The notes below the pieces were generated by a model. That model was given only the letters and a program-made list of their open reading frames with translations, was not told the DNA's origin and searched no databases. The position numbers were made by a program, and so were the translations under genes. Shown here piece by piece: positions 1 through 7,537 of a DNA stretch of 28,839 nucleotides (within the stretch, counting starts at the first letter, position 1; the number at the start of each line of letters is the position of its first letter). Source of the stretch: Pelotomaculum_B sp964543575 (GTDB lineage Bacteria; Bacillota; Desulfotomaculia; Desulfotomaculales; Pelotomaculaceae); the NCBI GenBank assembly GCA_964543575.1, contig CAZIYV010000028.1, forward strand, positions 1 to 28,839, written 5' to 3'.

Positions 1-7
1 AACACCA

Positions 8-34
8 ACCCCGGGAGGCCGGGTTCCCGGGTTG
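8..34. repeat. GC-rich inverted repeat downstream of the C11 protease gene
   Basis: Two CCCGGG blocks face each other across a short GC-rich loop, about 100 bases beyond the stop of the protease gene. It could be the stem of a terminator for the leftward operon, but any T-tract would lie outside the window. The rest of positions 1-129 shows no convincing gene. Confidence 0.3.
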
Positions 35-129
35 TCAGAACTTGCCAGCGGCATAGATCTGGTAGATATACAGCCGGTAGGACGCTCGCTATTCCCAAAC
101 AAACAAAGACTTACGTAGTGTAACTACAG

Positions 130-1452
130 TTATAACGGCAAAGAAGACCAACCCAGCTTCTGGTAGATTTCCCTGACTTCGTTAATCGCCATGCCGGCAT
201 TCAAATTAATTAAGTGTTCCGTTAAAACACCTAACGGCAAGAAAGTTGAAGTGTTTGAAAAAGATGTATCATTACAATCGCTGACTAGCGACTCTCCTCC
301 GGACAACCATAAAGGCCAGAAATTGTTTTTAAAAAATGATATTGAACTGTAATACTTTACAAAATCAATAAAGATCTCTCGCTGCCCGGGACAAAAAATC
401 TTCATGCCCGAACCAGTTAAGTTTATAGTATTTATTACTTTCAAAGCCTTTTTAGAAAATCGAGTTAAGACACGGTCAGCTGAAAAATCATGAATAATTT
501 TCTTTAGCAGTTCCGACAAACTGATCAGTGTTTCATCAGATGAATTGATCATGGCCGGAGGTATATCCAGGCAGATAAGTCTCTTCGCCAGACCGGACAG
601 CAGTTCTTTCAAGAGTGTTAGAAGTTTTTTGTCAACCAGGACAGCTTCAACCCCACTGAACATATCGCTTTTTATTTCGGTTGCTTGTTGAACTGAAATG
701 AACTTCCTATTACAAAATCTTTCAATAAACAACCTGTAATCATAGCCCTTTAGTGGAACGAAGCCGCTTGAACCTAAAAATATTTTTGCCGCCTTATGAA
801 GAGCGAATTCATAAGCGTTCTCAACCAGGTTCATATAGCAGGCGTCCATTAACAAATAACTTACTTTTTTCCCGGTATGGTTTAATGCTGTTTGAAAGGC
901 CTTTGACATCTGAGTAACGCCCATAATCTGCGGCCTGCCATGGGAGAAATCAGCCATGCAGCCGATAAAACCGGCGCCGTGTCCGGACAGGGCGACCATG
1001 TACTGCCTGGCGTTGACCACCCTGGTTGCCCATATCAAAAAGTCTCTCAGTGCATTCGGACAGGCCATGTTCAGGTTCCCCAGATCCTCTACCGGGTCAA
1101 GCGGGTCCATAAATTTATTGTTACCTGACCCTCCTTCCCAAAGAAACCTTCTCACCCCCTGCCATTGGTCATCCTGAAATTGGTCTTTAAAACCTGGCCT
1201 TAAGACTGAAATCAGCTCGTGGGGAGCGCGGCCAAGTTGGACTGCAACACTGACATCTTCAAACCGGTTTGTTCCTAACAGGGACAGGACAGAACTGGTA
1301 ATCTCCGGTTCCAAATCATTATTGCCGCAGGCGTATATAAGCACGCCCCATGGGATTTTTCTCTCAATTAACATAATGCACCACCAGGCTATAATTAAAC
1401 CGGCCAAATATAGAATTTTAGGCCGGTTTAACGCTATAAATGTTAAAAACAC
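130..1452 (-). CDS. Membrane-anchored clostripain-like (family C11) cysteine protease
   Basis: This 440-residue protein carries the clostripain/C11 caspase-like fold. The N-terminal strand W-G-V-L-I-Y-A-C-G-N-N-D-L-E (from residue 35) is the usual family opening. The catalytic dyad is visible as His158 in SGHGAG and Cys205 in DACYM. C11 enzymes normally cleave after basic residues and often self-process. Residues about 11-28 form a hydrophobic segment, so the protein may be membrane-anchored or exported. The start used here is a GTG only 4 bases after the stop of the preceding cysteine-rich gene; its ribosome site is weak. An ATG at residue 27 (MLIERK) would remove the hydrophobic segment and is a real alternative. 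It is the last gene of the leftward surface-protein operon, which suggests processing of the neighbouring products. Family call is firm; substrate is inference. Confidence 0.85.
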   Translation of the reverse strand: MFLTFIALNRPKILYLAGLIIAWWCIMLIERKIPWGVLIYACGNNDLEPEITSSVLSLLGTNRFEDVSVAVQLGRAPHELISVLRPGFKDQFQDDQWQGVRRFLWEGGSGNNKFMDPLDPVEDLGNLNMACPNALRDFLIWATRVVNARQYMVALSGHGAGFIGCMADFSHGRPQIMGVTQMSKAFQTALNHTGKKVSYLLMDACYMNLVENAYEFALHKAAKIFLGSSGFVPLKGYDYRLFIERFCNRKFISVQQATEIKSDMFSGVEAVLVDKKLLTLLKELLSGLAKRLICLDIPPAMINSSDETLISLSELLKKIIHDFSADRVLTRFSKKALKVINTINLTGSGMKIFCPGQREIFIDFVKYYSSISFFKNNFWPLWLSGGESLVSDCNDTSFSNTSTFLPLGVLTEHLINLNAGMAINEVREIYQKLGWSSLPL

Positions 1453-1456
1453 TGAA

Positions 1457-2005
1457 TCACTTTAAGCCGCAGATCCTGAATCCCCTGCCAGGTGGACAAG
1501 GCTCACAGCTTGGCGACGGTCCCAGGATGCAGTTGCAGCCGTCATTCGGCCCCGCCTTGGCGCCTACACAGATACAAGCTATCTGGTAGCATTGGTCCAA
1601 GGTGAATTGAAAACAAAAGTTTTCGGTTATATCTTCGAAATCGCTCAGGTTGTCAAACTTTATGGCAGGGATGTCGTTGAAGCAAACCGCTGCCGGGTCA
1701 CCGTTGGGCAGGATCTCAAAATTATGGGCTGGCCCGGTTCCTGAGACCAAAAGGTCGGTGCACTGGCCAGGCGCCGGTTCGAAAGTGAATATCTGCCACT
1801 CAGTTACCGTGGCTGCGGTGCAAAACTGAACGTCAAAATGGCTTAAGTCTCTGCCGGAAAGCTTCTCTACCGTATAGCGCCAGGTTCTGCCATTGTTAAA
1901 CGGACCTGCGGCGGTAACCTGATAACTGGCGCCGGTAAAAGATATTGTCACTGAAGACGGACAATCCAGGACGGGGGGACAATCACAAGTTTGTTGTCTG
2001 AGCAT
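1457..2005 (-). CDS. Cysteine-rich protein, probable spore coat or surface component
   Basis: I do not recognise a named family. The 182-residue product has 15 cysteines, with clusters at both ends (TCDCPPVLDC near the start; CICVG, CNC and CEPC near the end), suggesting disulfide cross-linking or metal binding. The middle part (W-R-Y-T-V...LSHFDVQFC) looks like a beta-sandwich segment seen in bacterial surface proteins. No signal peptide or membrane segment is visible, so if it reaches a surface it may do so from the mother cell, as spore coat proteins do. The ATG start is supported by AGAGGTGGG about 5 bases upstream. It lies between a glycosyltransferase gene (68 bases upstream) and the C11 protease gene (4 bases downstream), making it a plausible substrate of both. 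That role is inference. Confidence 0.7.
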   Translation of the reverse strand: MLRQQTCDCPPVLDCPSSVTISFTGASYQVTAAGPFNNGRTWRYTVEKLSGRDLSHFDVQFCTAATVTEWQIFTFEPAPGQCTDLLVSGTGPAHNFEILPNGDPAAVCFNDIPAIKFDNLSDFEDITENFCFQFTLDQCYQIACICVGAKAGPNDGCNCILGPSPSCEPCPPGRGFRICGLK

Positions 2006-2073
2006 AAAAACCCCACCTCTTTTTGCAAAATATTATTTGCACATAATTCAATTTAAAAATTGAGCGGCACAAA

Positions 2074-2964
2074 TCATAAATCCATTGAAAACCTGTCGAA
2101 AAACCAATCATCATCATGTTTACGTTTTGAGCGCAAGGCCAACCTCTGCTCCCACACATCACTGCACAAAATATCCATTAAAATGCTTCCGAAATCAGGC
2201 ACATCCTTGGCCACGTTAATAACATGGGAAATTCTGCTTTCTTTAAAATTCTTTAAAGCCAGTCGCAGGAAATTATATGTTATGTTTTTCGGAACAACTT
2301 TATAAGGCTTTGACTTCCTGAACTTGTGAATAACACGAACATCCGGATCAAGGTAAACATTAAAACCTGCGGTCCACAGCCGGTAACAAAAGTCTACGTC
2401 ACTGTATCCAATCCCTTTAAACCCGTTATCAAAGCCATCCACGGCGAAATAGGCCTCTGTTCTTATGGCCAGGCAGCCCGCCCCTGCAAAAGGTACAGGG
2501 GAAAAACCCCCAACCGGCCTTGTTGTCCAGTATGGCTGCATGTTTTGGTCAAGGGCCACGCCATATACATCCGGATGGGCAGGATTAAAAGCGCCCAACA
2601 CCGGCGCCAGCGCATAAATATCCAGGGACTCAAACCGGACAGCCAAATCTTCAAGCCAGTTTTTCTGGGGTATGACATGAGCATCCAGAAAAAGCAGCAT
2701 TTCACCTGCCGCAGCTTTGGCGCCCAGGTTTCTTGCCCCGGCAGGGCCAATTCCTTCTGTGCGAATAGACCTTACCTTTTTATATTCACCGGTTTCTAAA
2801 AAATTTGCGGAATGGTCGCCGGAACCGTCATCAACTACTATTATTTCATATGGTATAGAGGTCTTCTGAAGATTCATGTGATCTATTGTCTGCTTCAGAT
2901 TATGACCTTCATTTTTTGAAATAATGATAATGGAAACTTTAACCGAGCTGCTTGATACCGGCAT
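2074..2964 (-). CDS. Polypeptide-GalNAc-transferase-like glycosyltransferase (second paralogue)
   Basis: A 296-residue GT-A glycosyltransferase with no signal or membrane segment, so cytosolic. The N-terminal half has the nucleotide-sugar fold (VSIIIISKNEG, EIIVVDDGSGD). The metal site is D94-A-H96, a DxH motif, not the DxD of ordinary family 2 enzymes. The C-terminal half has CLAI, GFDNGF, YRLWTAG and VIHKFRKSKPY, with His213 in the place of the third metal ligand of eukaryotic polypeptide GalNAc-transferases (GT27; Glyco_transf_7C region). The WGxE element of that family is changed to IGYSD here. It is a paralogue of the gene at 3506-4402 and shares the unusual tail KHDDDWFF (residues 282-289). 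The ATG has AGAGGT 7 bases upstream, inside the end of the preceding gene. Protein O-glycosylation is the inferred role; the sugar donor cannot be read from sequence. Confidence 0.8.
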   Translation of the reverse strand: MPVSSSSVKVSIIIISKNEGHNLKQTIDHMNLQKTSIPYEIIVVDDGSGDHSANFLETGEYKKVRSIRTEGIGPAGARNLGAKAAAGEMLLFLDAHVIPQKNWLEDLAVRFESLDIYALAPVLGAFNPAHPDVYGVALDQNMQPYWTTRPVGGFSPVPFAGAGCLAIRTEAYFAVDGFDNGFKGIGYSDVDFCYRLWTAGFNVYLDPDVRVIHKFRKSKPYKVVPKNITYNFLRLALKNFKESRISHVINVAKDVPDFGSILMDILCSDVWEQRLALRSKRKHDDDWFFDRFSMDL

Positions 2965-2969
2965 GGGAT

Positions 2970-3488
2970 TTACCTCTTTCTCTCAACATTATCATTCTTA
3001 ATAGCCTTACTGATAGGAGTCCTTGCAACGACAATATCAAGATCAAAAAGCCGCTCGGTGCTTTTGAGTGACATTCTATTAGGATCAACAGAATTCGTTT
3101 GTAACCCATCAATTTTGTTTACCTTCATAATATTTGCTTCACGATAGTCAGACACTTCTACATCGTTATCAACACTTACGGAAAGATATGAGTCAACCAT
3201 TCTATCAATCTCAAGGCACTCTTGTTTATCAGGCAATTTATGAGTGACCGCAGTTTTTTCTGTTTCTATGCATTCGTCCAAAATATGATTTTCTAAAACA
3301 TTGATACTCTCTTTATTATTGGTGTGATTTTCAATATTGTTAACTGTCTGCTCCTTGCATTCATCAGTTTTCAAAACTAATTCATTTAATTGTTTTTGTA
3401 AGCAAAAAATAACTTTTGCTAAGTAAATAAAACCTATGATGATTACCAGAACTGCAATTATGCCAATAATTAATTGTGAAGCAACCAT
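2970..3488 (-). CDS. Small single-pass membrane protein of unknown function
   Basis: I do not recognise this 172-residue protein. Residues about 4-30 form one strong membrane segment (SQLIIGIIAVLVIIIGF and following), after which comes a hydrophilic tail rich in Asn, Glu, Asp and Lys with a few cysteines and no clear domain. The segment just after the membrane helix could form a short coiled coil. Base composition is more AT-rich than the flanking glycosyltransferase genes. The ATG has AAGGTGAT close upstream. It lies 17 bases after one glycosyltransferase gene and 5 bases before the other, so it is almost certainly co-transcribed with them. It may be a membrane anchor or scaffold for the two transferases, but that rests only on position. 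Confidence 0.65.
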   Translation of the reverse strand: MVASQLIIGIIAVLVIIIGFIYLAKVIFCLQKQLNELVLKTDECKEQTVNNIENHTNNKESINVLENHILDECIETEKTAVTHKLPDKQECLEIDRMVDSYLSVSVDNDVEVSDYREANIMKVNKIDGLQTNSVDPNRMSLKSTERLFDLDIVVARTPISKAIKNDNVERKR

Positions 3489-3505
3489 GTCATCACCTTC
3501 ATTTT

Positions 3506-4402
3506 CTAAAACGGTATGTTGAACTTGTTAAAAAACCAGTCATCATCATGTTTGCGCCTGGCCAGGTAATCTTTTCTTTGCCCTATAGAATCACTGAAAA
3601 GAACTTTTGTGAACAAGAAAGAAATATCTACCTTATCTTTAATCAAGTTAATCAGCTTAGCTGTCCTGGTTTCTTTAAAATGACTGACCGCCATTCTTAA
3701 CCGGTTATAGATAAACTCAACACCTTCAACCGCATATGGCGGAGTTTTGCGAAAATAATGACCAATTCTGACACGGGGGTCTACAAATACCTTATATCCG
3801 AAAAGCCACAACTTCAGGGACAATTCTACATCCTCGTATCCCCAGGAGCTGAATCCCCGGTCAAAGCCCCCGACATGTTTGAAAACATCCCTTTTAATGG
3901 CCAGGCAGGCCCCAGGCGCCAAGGGAACGGGTTCAATATCGGAAGGCTTTCTTAGCCAGCGTATTTCCAGCTTTTCATCCCAGGTTTGGCCGTACCCGGT
4001 TGTGCGGGCAGGGTCATAGGACCCAACGCCCGGCGACACAACGTCCACCTCTTGGTGGTTAAAAGCGTCTAGTAATGTGTCAAGCCAGCCTTTTTGGACA
4101 GATATGTGCCCGTCACAAAAAACCAGAATGTCTCCTCTCGCCCGCTCAGCGCCCAAATTCCTGGCCCTGGCTGCGCCCACCCCTTGCGTGGTGAGAAGTT
4201 TGATTTTCCGGTAAGGAGGAACCTTCCATTCCAGGAAACTACAGCACCGGTCTTCCGAACCGTCATCTACAACAATGATTTCAATTTCGTCACGGCTGCC
4301 GGCCTCGGTACGCAATAAAAAGTCTGTCGTCTGTTTAATCTTAAGTCCTTCATTACGGCAGGGAATTATAATCGATACCCTGGTTTTTTTACTCTGACTC
4401 AT
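3506..4402 (-). CDS. Polypeptide-GalNAc-transferase-like glycosyltransferase (first paralogue)
   Basis: A 298-residue cytosolic GT-A enzyme. It begins with RVSIIIPCRNEG and EIIVVDDGSED, typical of nucleotide-sugar transferases, then shows D97-G-H99 as the metal motif. The C-terminal part, GACLAI, GGFDRGFSSWGYEDVELSLKLW split across residues 178-199 and GHYFRKTPPY at 214-223, closely follows the pattern of eukaryotic polypeptide GalNAc-transferases: W-G-x-E, then G-H-x-F-R-K with His215 as metal ligand. Its tail KHDDDWFF (284-291) is shared with the paralogue at 2074-2964. The ATG has AAGGGG about 8 bases upstream. A hairpin separates it from the small surface-protein gene before it. Ordinary GT2 transfer to a glycan chain is the main alternative; the DxH motif and the full C-terminal signature favour transfer to protein. 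Confidence 0.82.
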   Translation of the reverse strand: MSQSKKTRVSIIIPCRNEGLKIKQTTDFLLRTEAGSRDEIEIIVVDDGSEDRCCSFLEWKVPPYRKIKLLTTQGVGAARARNLGAERARGDILVFCDGHISVQKGWLDTLLDAFNHQEVDVVSPGVGSYDPARTTGYGQTWDEKLEIRWLRKPSDIEPVPLAPGACLAIKRDVFKHVGGFDRGFSSWGYEDVELSLKLWLFGYKVFVDPRVRIGHYFRKTPPYAVEGVEFIYNRLRMAVSHFKETRTAKLINLIKDKVDISFLFTKVLFSDSIGQRKDYLARRKHDDDWFFNKFNIPF

Positions 4403-4434
4403 AGCTAAACCCCTTCTTCAGATAATTAAGAGTA

Positions 4435-4459
4435 CGGGCATGATTTTTGGTCATGCCCG
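4435..4459. other. Intercistronic hairpin in the surface-protein operon
   Basis: A perfect 9-base stem (CGGGCATGA / TCATGCCCG) with a 7-base loop lies between the 123-residue protein gene and the first glycosyltransferase gene. No run of T follows on the minus strand, so it is more likely an RNA processing or stabilising hairpin, or a weak attenuator, than a full terminator. It could make the first gene more abundant than the transferases. Confidence 0.5.
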
Positions 4460-4476
4460 CCTTACTTCCCATCCCC

Positions 4477-4848
4477 CTAGGAGCAGATGAATGGTGTGCA
4501 AGTTCCCAGTATAGGAGTCGCTGTGCCGGTAGCTGTGTTTTCAGCAAGGAAAAAGACCTTGATTACCACTTGTGCCGTTGGAGCAAGTGGACCAAGTATG
4601 AATTGGCCGCAGTCATCGGTTATAGCATGGCCGATGGGGTCTAAGTCACAGGTGGTCGCAGGATCTCCCGATACGACACAGAAGAACTTAACCACCGCGC
4701 ACGAGGCCGGGGTGCCGTCGGGAAAACGAACGGTGCCATGCACTACCACCCTGTCGTCCGGTACCAGAAAGAAATCTTCATCCAACTGCTGGGTGCCCGG
4801 AGGAAGAGTCCCCACGTCAATAACAAACCTTGTTAAACGGAATCCCAT
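4477..4848 (-). CDS. Small cysteine-containing beta-sandwich protein, probable coat or surface protein
   Basis: A 123-residue protein with six cysteines and no signal peptide. The centre (VHGTVRFPDGTPASCAVVKFF, residues about 35-55, then AITDDCGQFILGPL and VVIKVFF) resembles the carboxypeptidase-regulatory/prealbumin-like or CnaB-like fold common in structural surface proteins. The C-terminus (NTATGTATPILGTCTPFICS) is rich in Thr and Ser, a plausible target for O-glycosylation. The ATG has a very strong AAAGGAGAT site upstream, which fits an abundant structural protein. It is the first gene of the leftward locus with two transferases, a 15-Cys protein and a protease. The fold assignment is moderate, and a spore coat location is inference from the lack of a signal and the company it keeps. 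Confidence 0.7.
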   Translation of the reverse strand: MGFRLTRFVIDVGTLPPGTQQLDEDFFLVPDDRVVVHGTVRFPDGTPASCAVVKFFCVVSGDPATTCDLDPIGHAITDDCGQFILGPLAPTAQVVIKVFFLAENTATGTATPILGTCTPFICS

Positions 4849-4873
4849 AATAAATCTCCTTTCTCATAAAGCT

Positions 4874-4887
4874 AATGCTGCAGCATT
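4874..4887. promoter_or_regulatory. Perfect 14-bp palindrome upstream of the surface-protein operon
   Basis: AATGCTGCAGCATT is perfectly self-complementary and lies 25 bases before the first start codon of the leftward operon, in its presumed leader or promoter. It may be an operator for a dimeric regulator. I found no clear sigma-A or sporulation-sigma promoter around it. Confidence 0.3.
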
Positions 4888-5000
4888 TGATACATATTAT
4901 TCCTCGTGTGGTTTTTTGCTCCATATAATGCCAGGTAAGCAACAAACATTTAGCTAAGAATTTGTTCCCATAATATGTTTATTTGCTGCTTTTTGTGAAC

Positions 5001-5041
5001 AAAAGAAAAAGAGCAGGTCAGCTAAAATCAGCTCACTGCTC
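5001..5041 (-). terminator. Rho-independent terminator of the arginine operon
   Basis: Reading the minus strand after argG, GAGCAG pairs with CTGCTC at the base and AGCT with AGCT above it (one bulge), followed at once by CTTTTTCTTTTG. It sits 36 bases after the argG stop codon and marks the end of the operon at argG. Confidence 0.8.
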
Positions 5042-5076
5042 CATAGGTCTGTATACTGAAATGACTAAACCGTCAT

Positions 5077-6282
5077 CTACCTGAGTCCCGTTTTCTTCTC
5101 CATCAAAGCCCGTACTTTCAGCGGCAGGCCGAAAAGGTTGATAAACCCTTCAGCGTCACGCTGGTTGTATATCTCTTCGCGCCCAAAGGTGGAAAGCTCC
5201 TGGTCGTAAAGGGAATAGGGCGATTTTGTACCCGCGGGGGTACAGTTCCCCTTATAAAGCTTCAGCCGCACGGCGCCGGTAACCGTACTCTGGGTCTTGT
5301 CCACAAAGGCGTCAAGCGCCTCCCGCAGGGGGGCGAACCAGACGCCGTCATAAACCAGTTCGGCGTAACGCAAGGCAACCATTTCTTTAAAGTGGAGGGT
5401 GGCGCGGTCCAGGGTTAAAAGCTCGAGCTCGCGGTGGGCGGCAAAAAGAACCGTGCCAGCCGGTGTTTCGTATACACCCCTGGATTTCATACCCACCAGG
5501 CGGTTTTCAACCATATCCACGATGCCCACGCCGTTTTCCCCGGCGATGACATTAAGCTTCTCAATAAGAGTCACCGGGTCGAGAGCGACTCCGTCCAGTT
5601 TGACAGGGATACCCCGCTCAAAATCAAGTTCCACGTACAACGGCTGGTCCGGCGCTTTTTCAGGCGGGGTGGTCAGGAGTAAAACGTCTGCTGTAGGCTC
5701 GTTCCACGGATCTTCCAGGTCAGCTCCTTCGTGGCTCAGGTGCCACATGTTGCGGTCGAGGCTGTAAGGCCTGGCCTTGGTAACCGGCACCGGGATGCCC
5801 CTGGCCTCAGCGTAATCGATGGCGTCCTCGCGCGAGCGGATATCCCACTCCCGCCAGGGGGCCACAATCTTCAAGTCAGGCGCCAGGGCTTTTATCCCCA
5901 GTTCAAAGCGGACCTGGTCATTGCCTTTGCCGGTGGCGCCGTGGGCTATCGCCTCAGCCCCTTCCTTTCTGGCCACTTCCACCAGCTTTTTGGCTATCAG
6001 CGGGCGGGCCATGGATGTGCCCAGCAGGTACTTGCCCTCGTAGAGTGCGCCCGCTTTCAATGTCGGAAATATGTACTCCTCCACAAACTCCCGCCTGGCG
6101 TCCTCAATATAGATCTTGCTGGCGCCTGTTTTAATCGCCTTCTCGTTCAGGGGTGCCAACTCTTCGCCCTGGCCCAGGTCCGCCGTCATGGCGATAACTT
6201 CATAGCCGTAGTTTTCCTTCAGCCAGGGGATGATAATCGATGTATCCAGCCCCCCGGAGTAAGCCAGCACTACTTTTGCCAT
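5077..6282 (-). CDS. argG: Argininosuccinate synthase
   Basis: ArgG joins citrulline and aspartate with ATP to give argininosuccinate in the cytosol. The 401-residue product has the normal family length. The PP-loop AYSGGLDTS (residues 7-15) binds ATP; further family blocks are GATGKGNDQVRFE and SLDRNMWHLSHEGADLEDPW (split here as two adjacent blocks near residues 173-192). The ATG at 6282 is chosen because AAGGAG lies upstream of it; an in-frame TTG at 6306 lies in front of that site and would add eight residues unlike the family. It is the last gene of the operon and is followed by a terminator; argH, which often comes next, is not here. Confidence 0.97.
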   Translation of the reverse strand: MAKVVLAYSGGLDTSIIIPWLKENYGYEVIAMTADLGQGEELAPLNEKAIKTGASKIYIEDARREFVEEYIFPTLKAGALYEGKYLLGTSMARPLIAKKLVEVARKEGAEAIAHGATGKGNDQVRFELGIKALAPDLKIVAPWREWDIRSREDAIDYAEARGIPVPVTKARPYSLDRNMWHLSHEGADLEDPWNEPTADVLLLTTPPEKAPDQPLYVELDFERGIPVKLDGVALDPVTLIEKLNVIAGENGVGIVDMVENRLVGMKSRGVYETPAGTVLFAAHRELELLTLDRATLHFKEMVALRYAELVYDGVWFAPLREALDAFVDKTQSTVTGAVRLKLYKGNCTPAGTKSPYSLYDQELSTFGREEIYNQRDAEGFINLFGLPLKVRALMEKKTGLR

Positions 6283-6308
6283 ATATACAACCAACTCCTT
6301 GTCCAAAT

Positions 6309-6448
6309 TGTAGGTGCGACTTTAGTCGCACAAAACTTTGCCGTATTAAAACCGGTCATTATAAGTTTCCCACATCTCAAGAACCACTGCCCAAAACTGT
6401 AGGCCCGGATTTCCCCGAACATTTTGTGCGGATAAATCCGCACCTACA
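6309..6448. repeat. Three copies of a 24-bp palindromic repeat between argF and argG
   Basis: Copies lie at 6309-6332, 6398-6421 and, inverted, 6425-6448. Each starts TGTAGG and is followed by an internal dyad such as GTGCGAC-TTTA-GTCGCAC or GTGCGGAT-AA-ATCCGCAC, ending in ACA. The outer two face each other, giving a miniature-element-like unit. Further copies of the same unit are at 12290-12313 and 12381-12402. Confidence 0.75.
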
Positions 6449-6450
6449 TT

Positions 6451-6470
6451 TCTCACGTCCCACGTCCCAC
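6451..6470. repeat. Tandem CTCACGTCCCAC repeat abutting the argF stop
   Basis: TCTCACGTCC CACGTCCCAC ends exactly at the base before the argF stop codon. Related runs occur at 7567-7595 (carB end), 10784-10793 and 10909-10920 (before and after the carB/argD gap) and 12404-12421 (argB end), so it is a dispersed family confined to the arginine operon spacers in this window. Confidence 0.6.
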
Positions 6471-7412
6471 TTACAGCAGCATCGACAACACGGCCTTCTG
6501 AGCGTGCAGGCGGTTTTCCGCCTCGTCCCAGGCAGCAGAATTCAGCCCGTCGATAACCTCATCCACTACCTCTTCACCCCGGTGCGCCGGCAGGCAGTGA
6601 AGGAAAATGTAATCGGGTTTGGCGTGGCTGACCAGAGCCGGGTTAATCTGGTACGGTAAAAATGCGGCAACACGCTTGGCCTGTTCCGCCTCCTGCCCCA
6701 TACCGGCCCACACATCAGTAACCACCACGTCAGCACCGCTGACTACCGTTACCGGGTCGGTGCCGATTTCCACCCTGCTTCCGGTATATTTGGCGTCCTC
6801 TTTAGCCAGGCGGACAATTTCCGGCCTGGGCTTGTATCCCTCCGGTGATGCAACGCTGATATCCATACCTACCTTGGCACAGCCAAAAAGAAGTGAATGG
6901 CAGACATTATTACCGTCTCCCACATAGGCCAGTCTTAGCCCCGCCAGCTTGCCCTTCCGTTCCTTGATGGTCAGTAAATCAGCCAGCACCTGGCAGGGGT
7001 GAGTCAGGTCGGTGAGACCGTTGATAACCGGAATGTCGGCGTACCGCGCCAGTTGTTCCACGTCAGCCTGGGCGTAAGTGCGGATCATAATCCCGTCCAG
7101 GTAGCGTGAGAGTACCCTGGCGGTGTCGGCGATGGTTTCGCCGCGCCCCAACTGCAGGTCATTAGCGTTTAAAAACAACGCGTAACCACCCAACTGGTAC
7201 ATGGCCACCTCGAAAGAAACCCTGGTGCGGGTGGATGATTTTTGAAAAATCATGCCCAGCGTTTTACCCATCAGTAATGGGTGGGGTATGTTCTGTTTTT
7301 GTTTTTCTTTCAGTTCTCCCGCCAGCTCGAGGACAGCCGCTAATTCCTCCGGCGTTAAATCATGCAGGCTTAACAGGTCACGTCCCTTTAAATTAACTTT
7401 CCCAGGCCCCAA
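6471..7412 (-). CDS. argF: Ornithine carbamoyltransferase
   Basis: ArgF transfers the carbamoyl group from carbamoyl phosphate to ornithine, giving citrulline. The 313-residue length is normal. The carbamoyl-phosphate site SSTRTR (residues 59-64), HPCQ (138-141) and the ornithine-side motif HCLPAHRGEE (272-281) are all intact. The start is a TTG with AAGGGA about 11 bases upstream; no ATG or GTG is available before the conserved VNLKGRDLLSL. It lies 167 bases after carB, whose product supplies its substrate, and 188 bases before argG. Both flanking gaps are filled with short repeats. Confidence 0.97.
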   Translation of the reverse strand: MGPGKVNLKGRDLLSLHDLTPEELAAVLELAGELKEKQKQNIPHPLLMGKTLGMIFQKSSTRTRVSFEVAMYQLGGYALFLNANDLQLGRGETIADTARVLSRYLDGIMIRTYAQADVEQLARYADIPVINGLTDLTHPCQVLADLLTIKERKGKLAGLRLAYVGDGNNVCHSLLFGCAKVGMDISVASPEGYKPRPEIVRLAKEDAKYTGSRVEIGTDPVTVVSGADVVVTDVWAGMGQEAEQAKRVAAFLPYQINPALVSHAKPDYIFLHCLPAHRGEEVVDEVIDGLNSAAWDEAENRLHAQKAVLSMLL

Positions 7413-7537
7413 TTCTAAAATCCCTTCTTTCCTAGATAAATAAACAATTTGACATGATTAACAAGCTGCTATTCCACACGGTAATTTAAGTTTATTCCAA
7501 ACCCCTGTTCATCCTGTCAAAATGTCTTCCCCCCGAA

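Noticed and set aside
1..129. C-terminal piece of a further protein ending YIYQIYAAGKF on the minus strand
   Set aside because: The open frame is only about 17 codons before an in-frame stop, so it cannot be told from chance.
6283..6306. Upstream TTG start for argG
   Set aside because: It lies in front of the AAGGAG site that serves the ATG at 6282, and the added residues are not part of the family.
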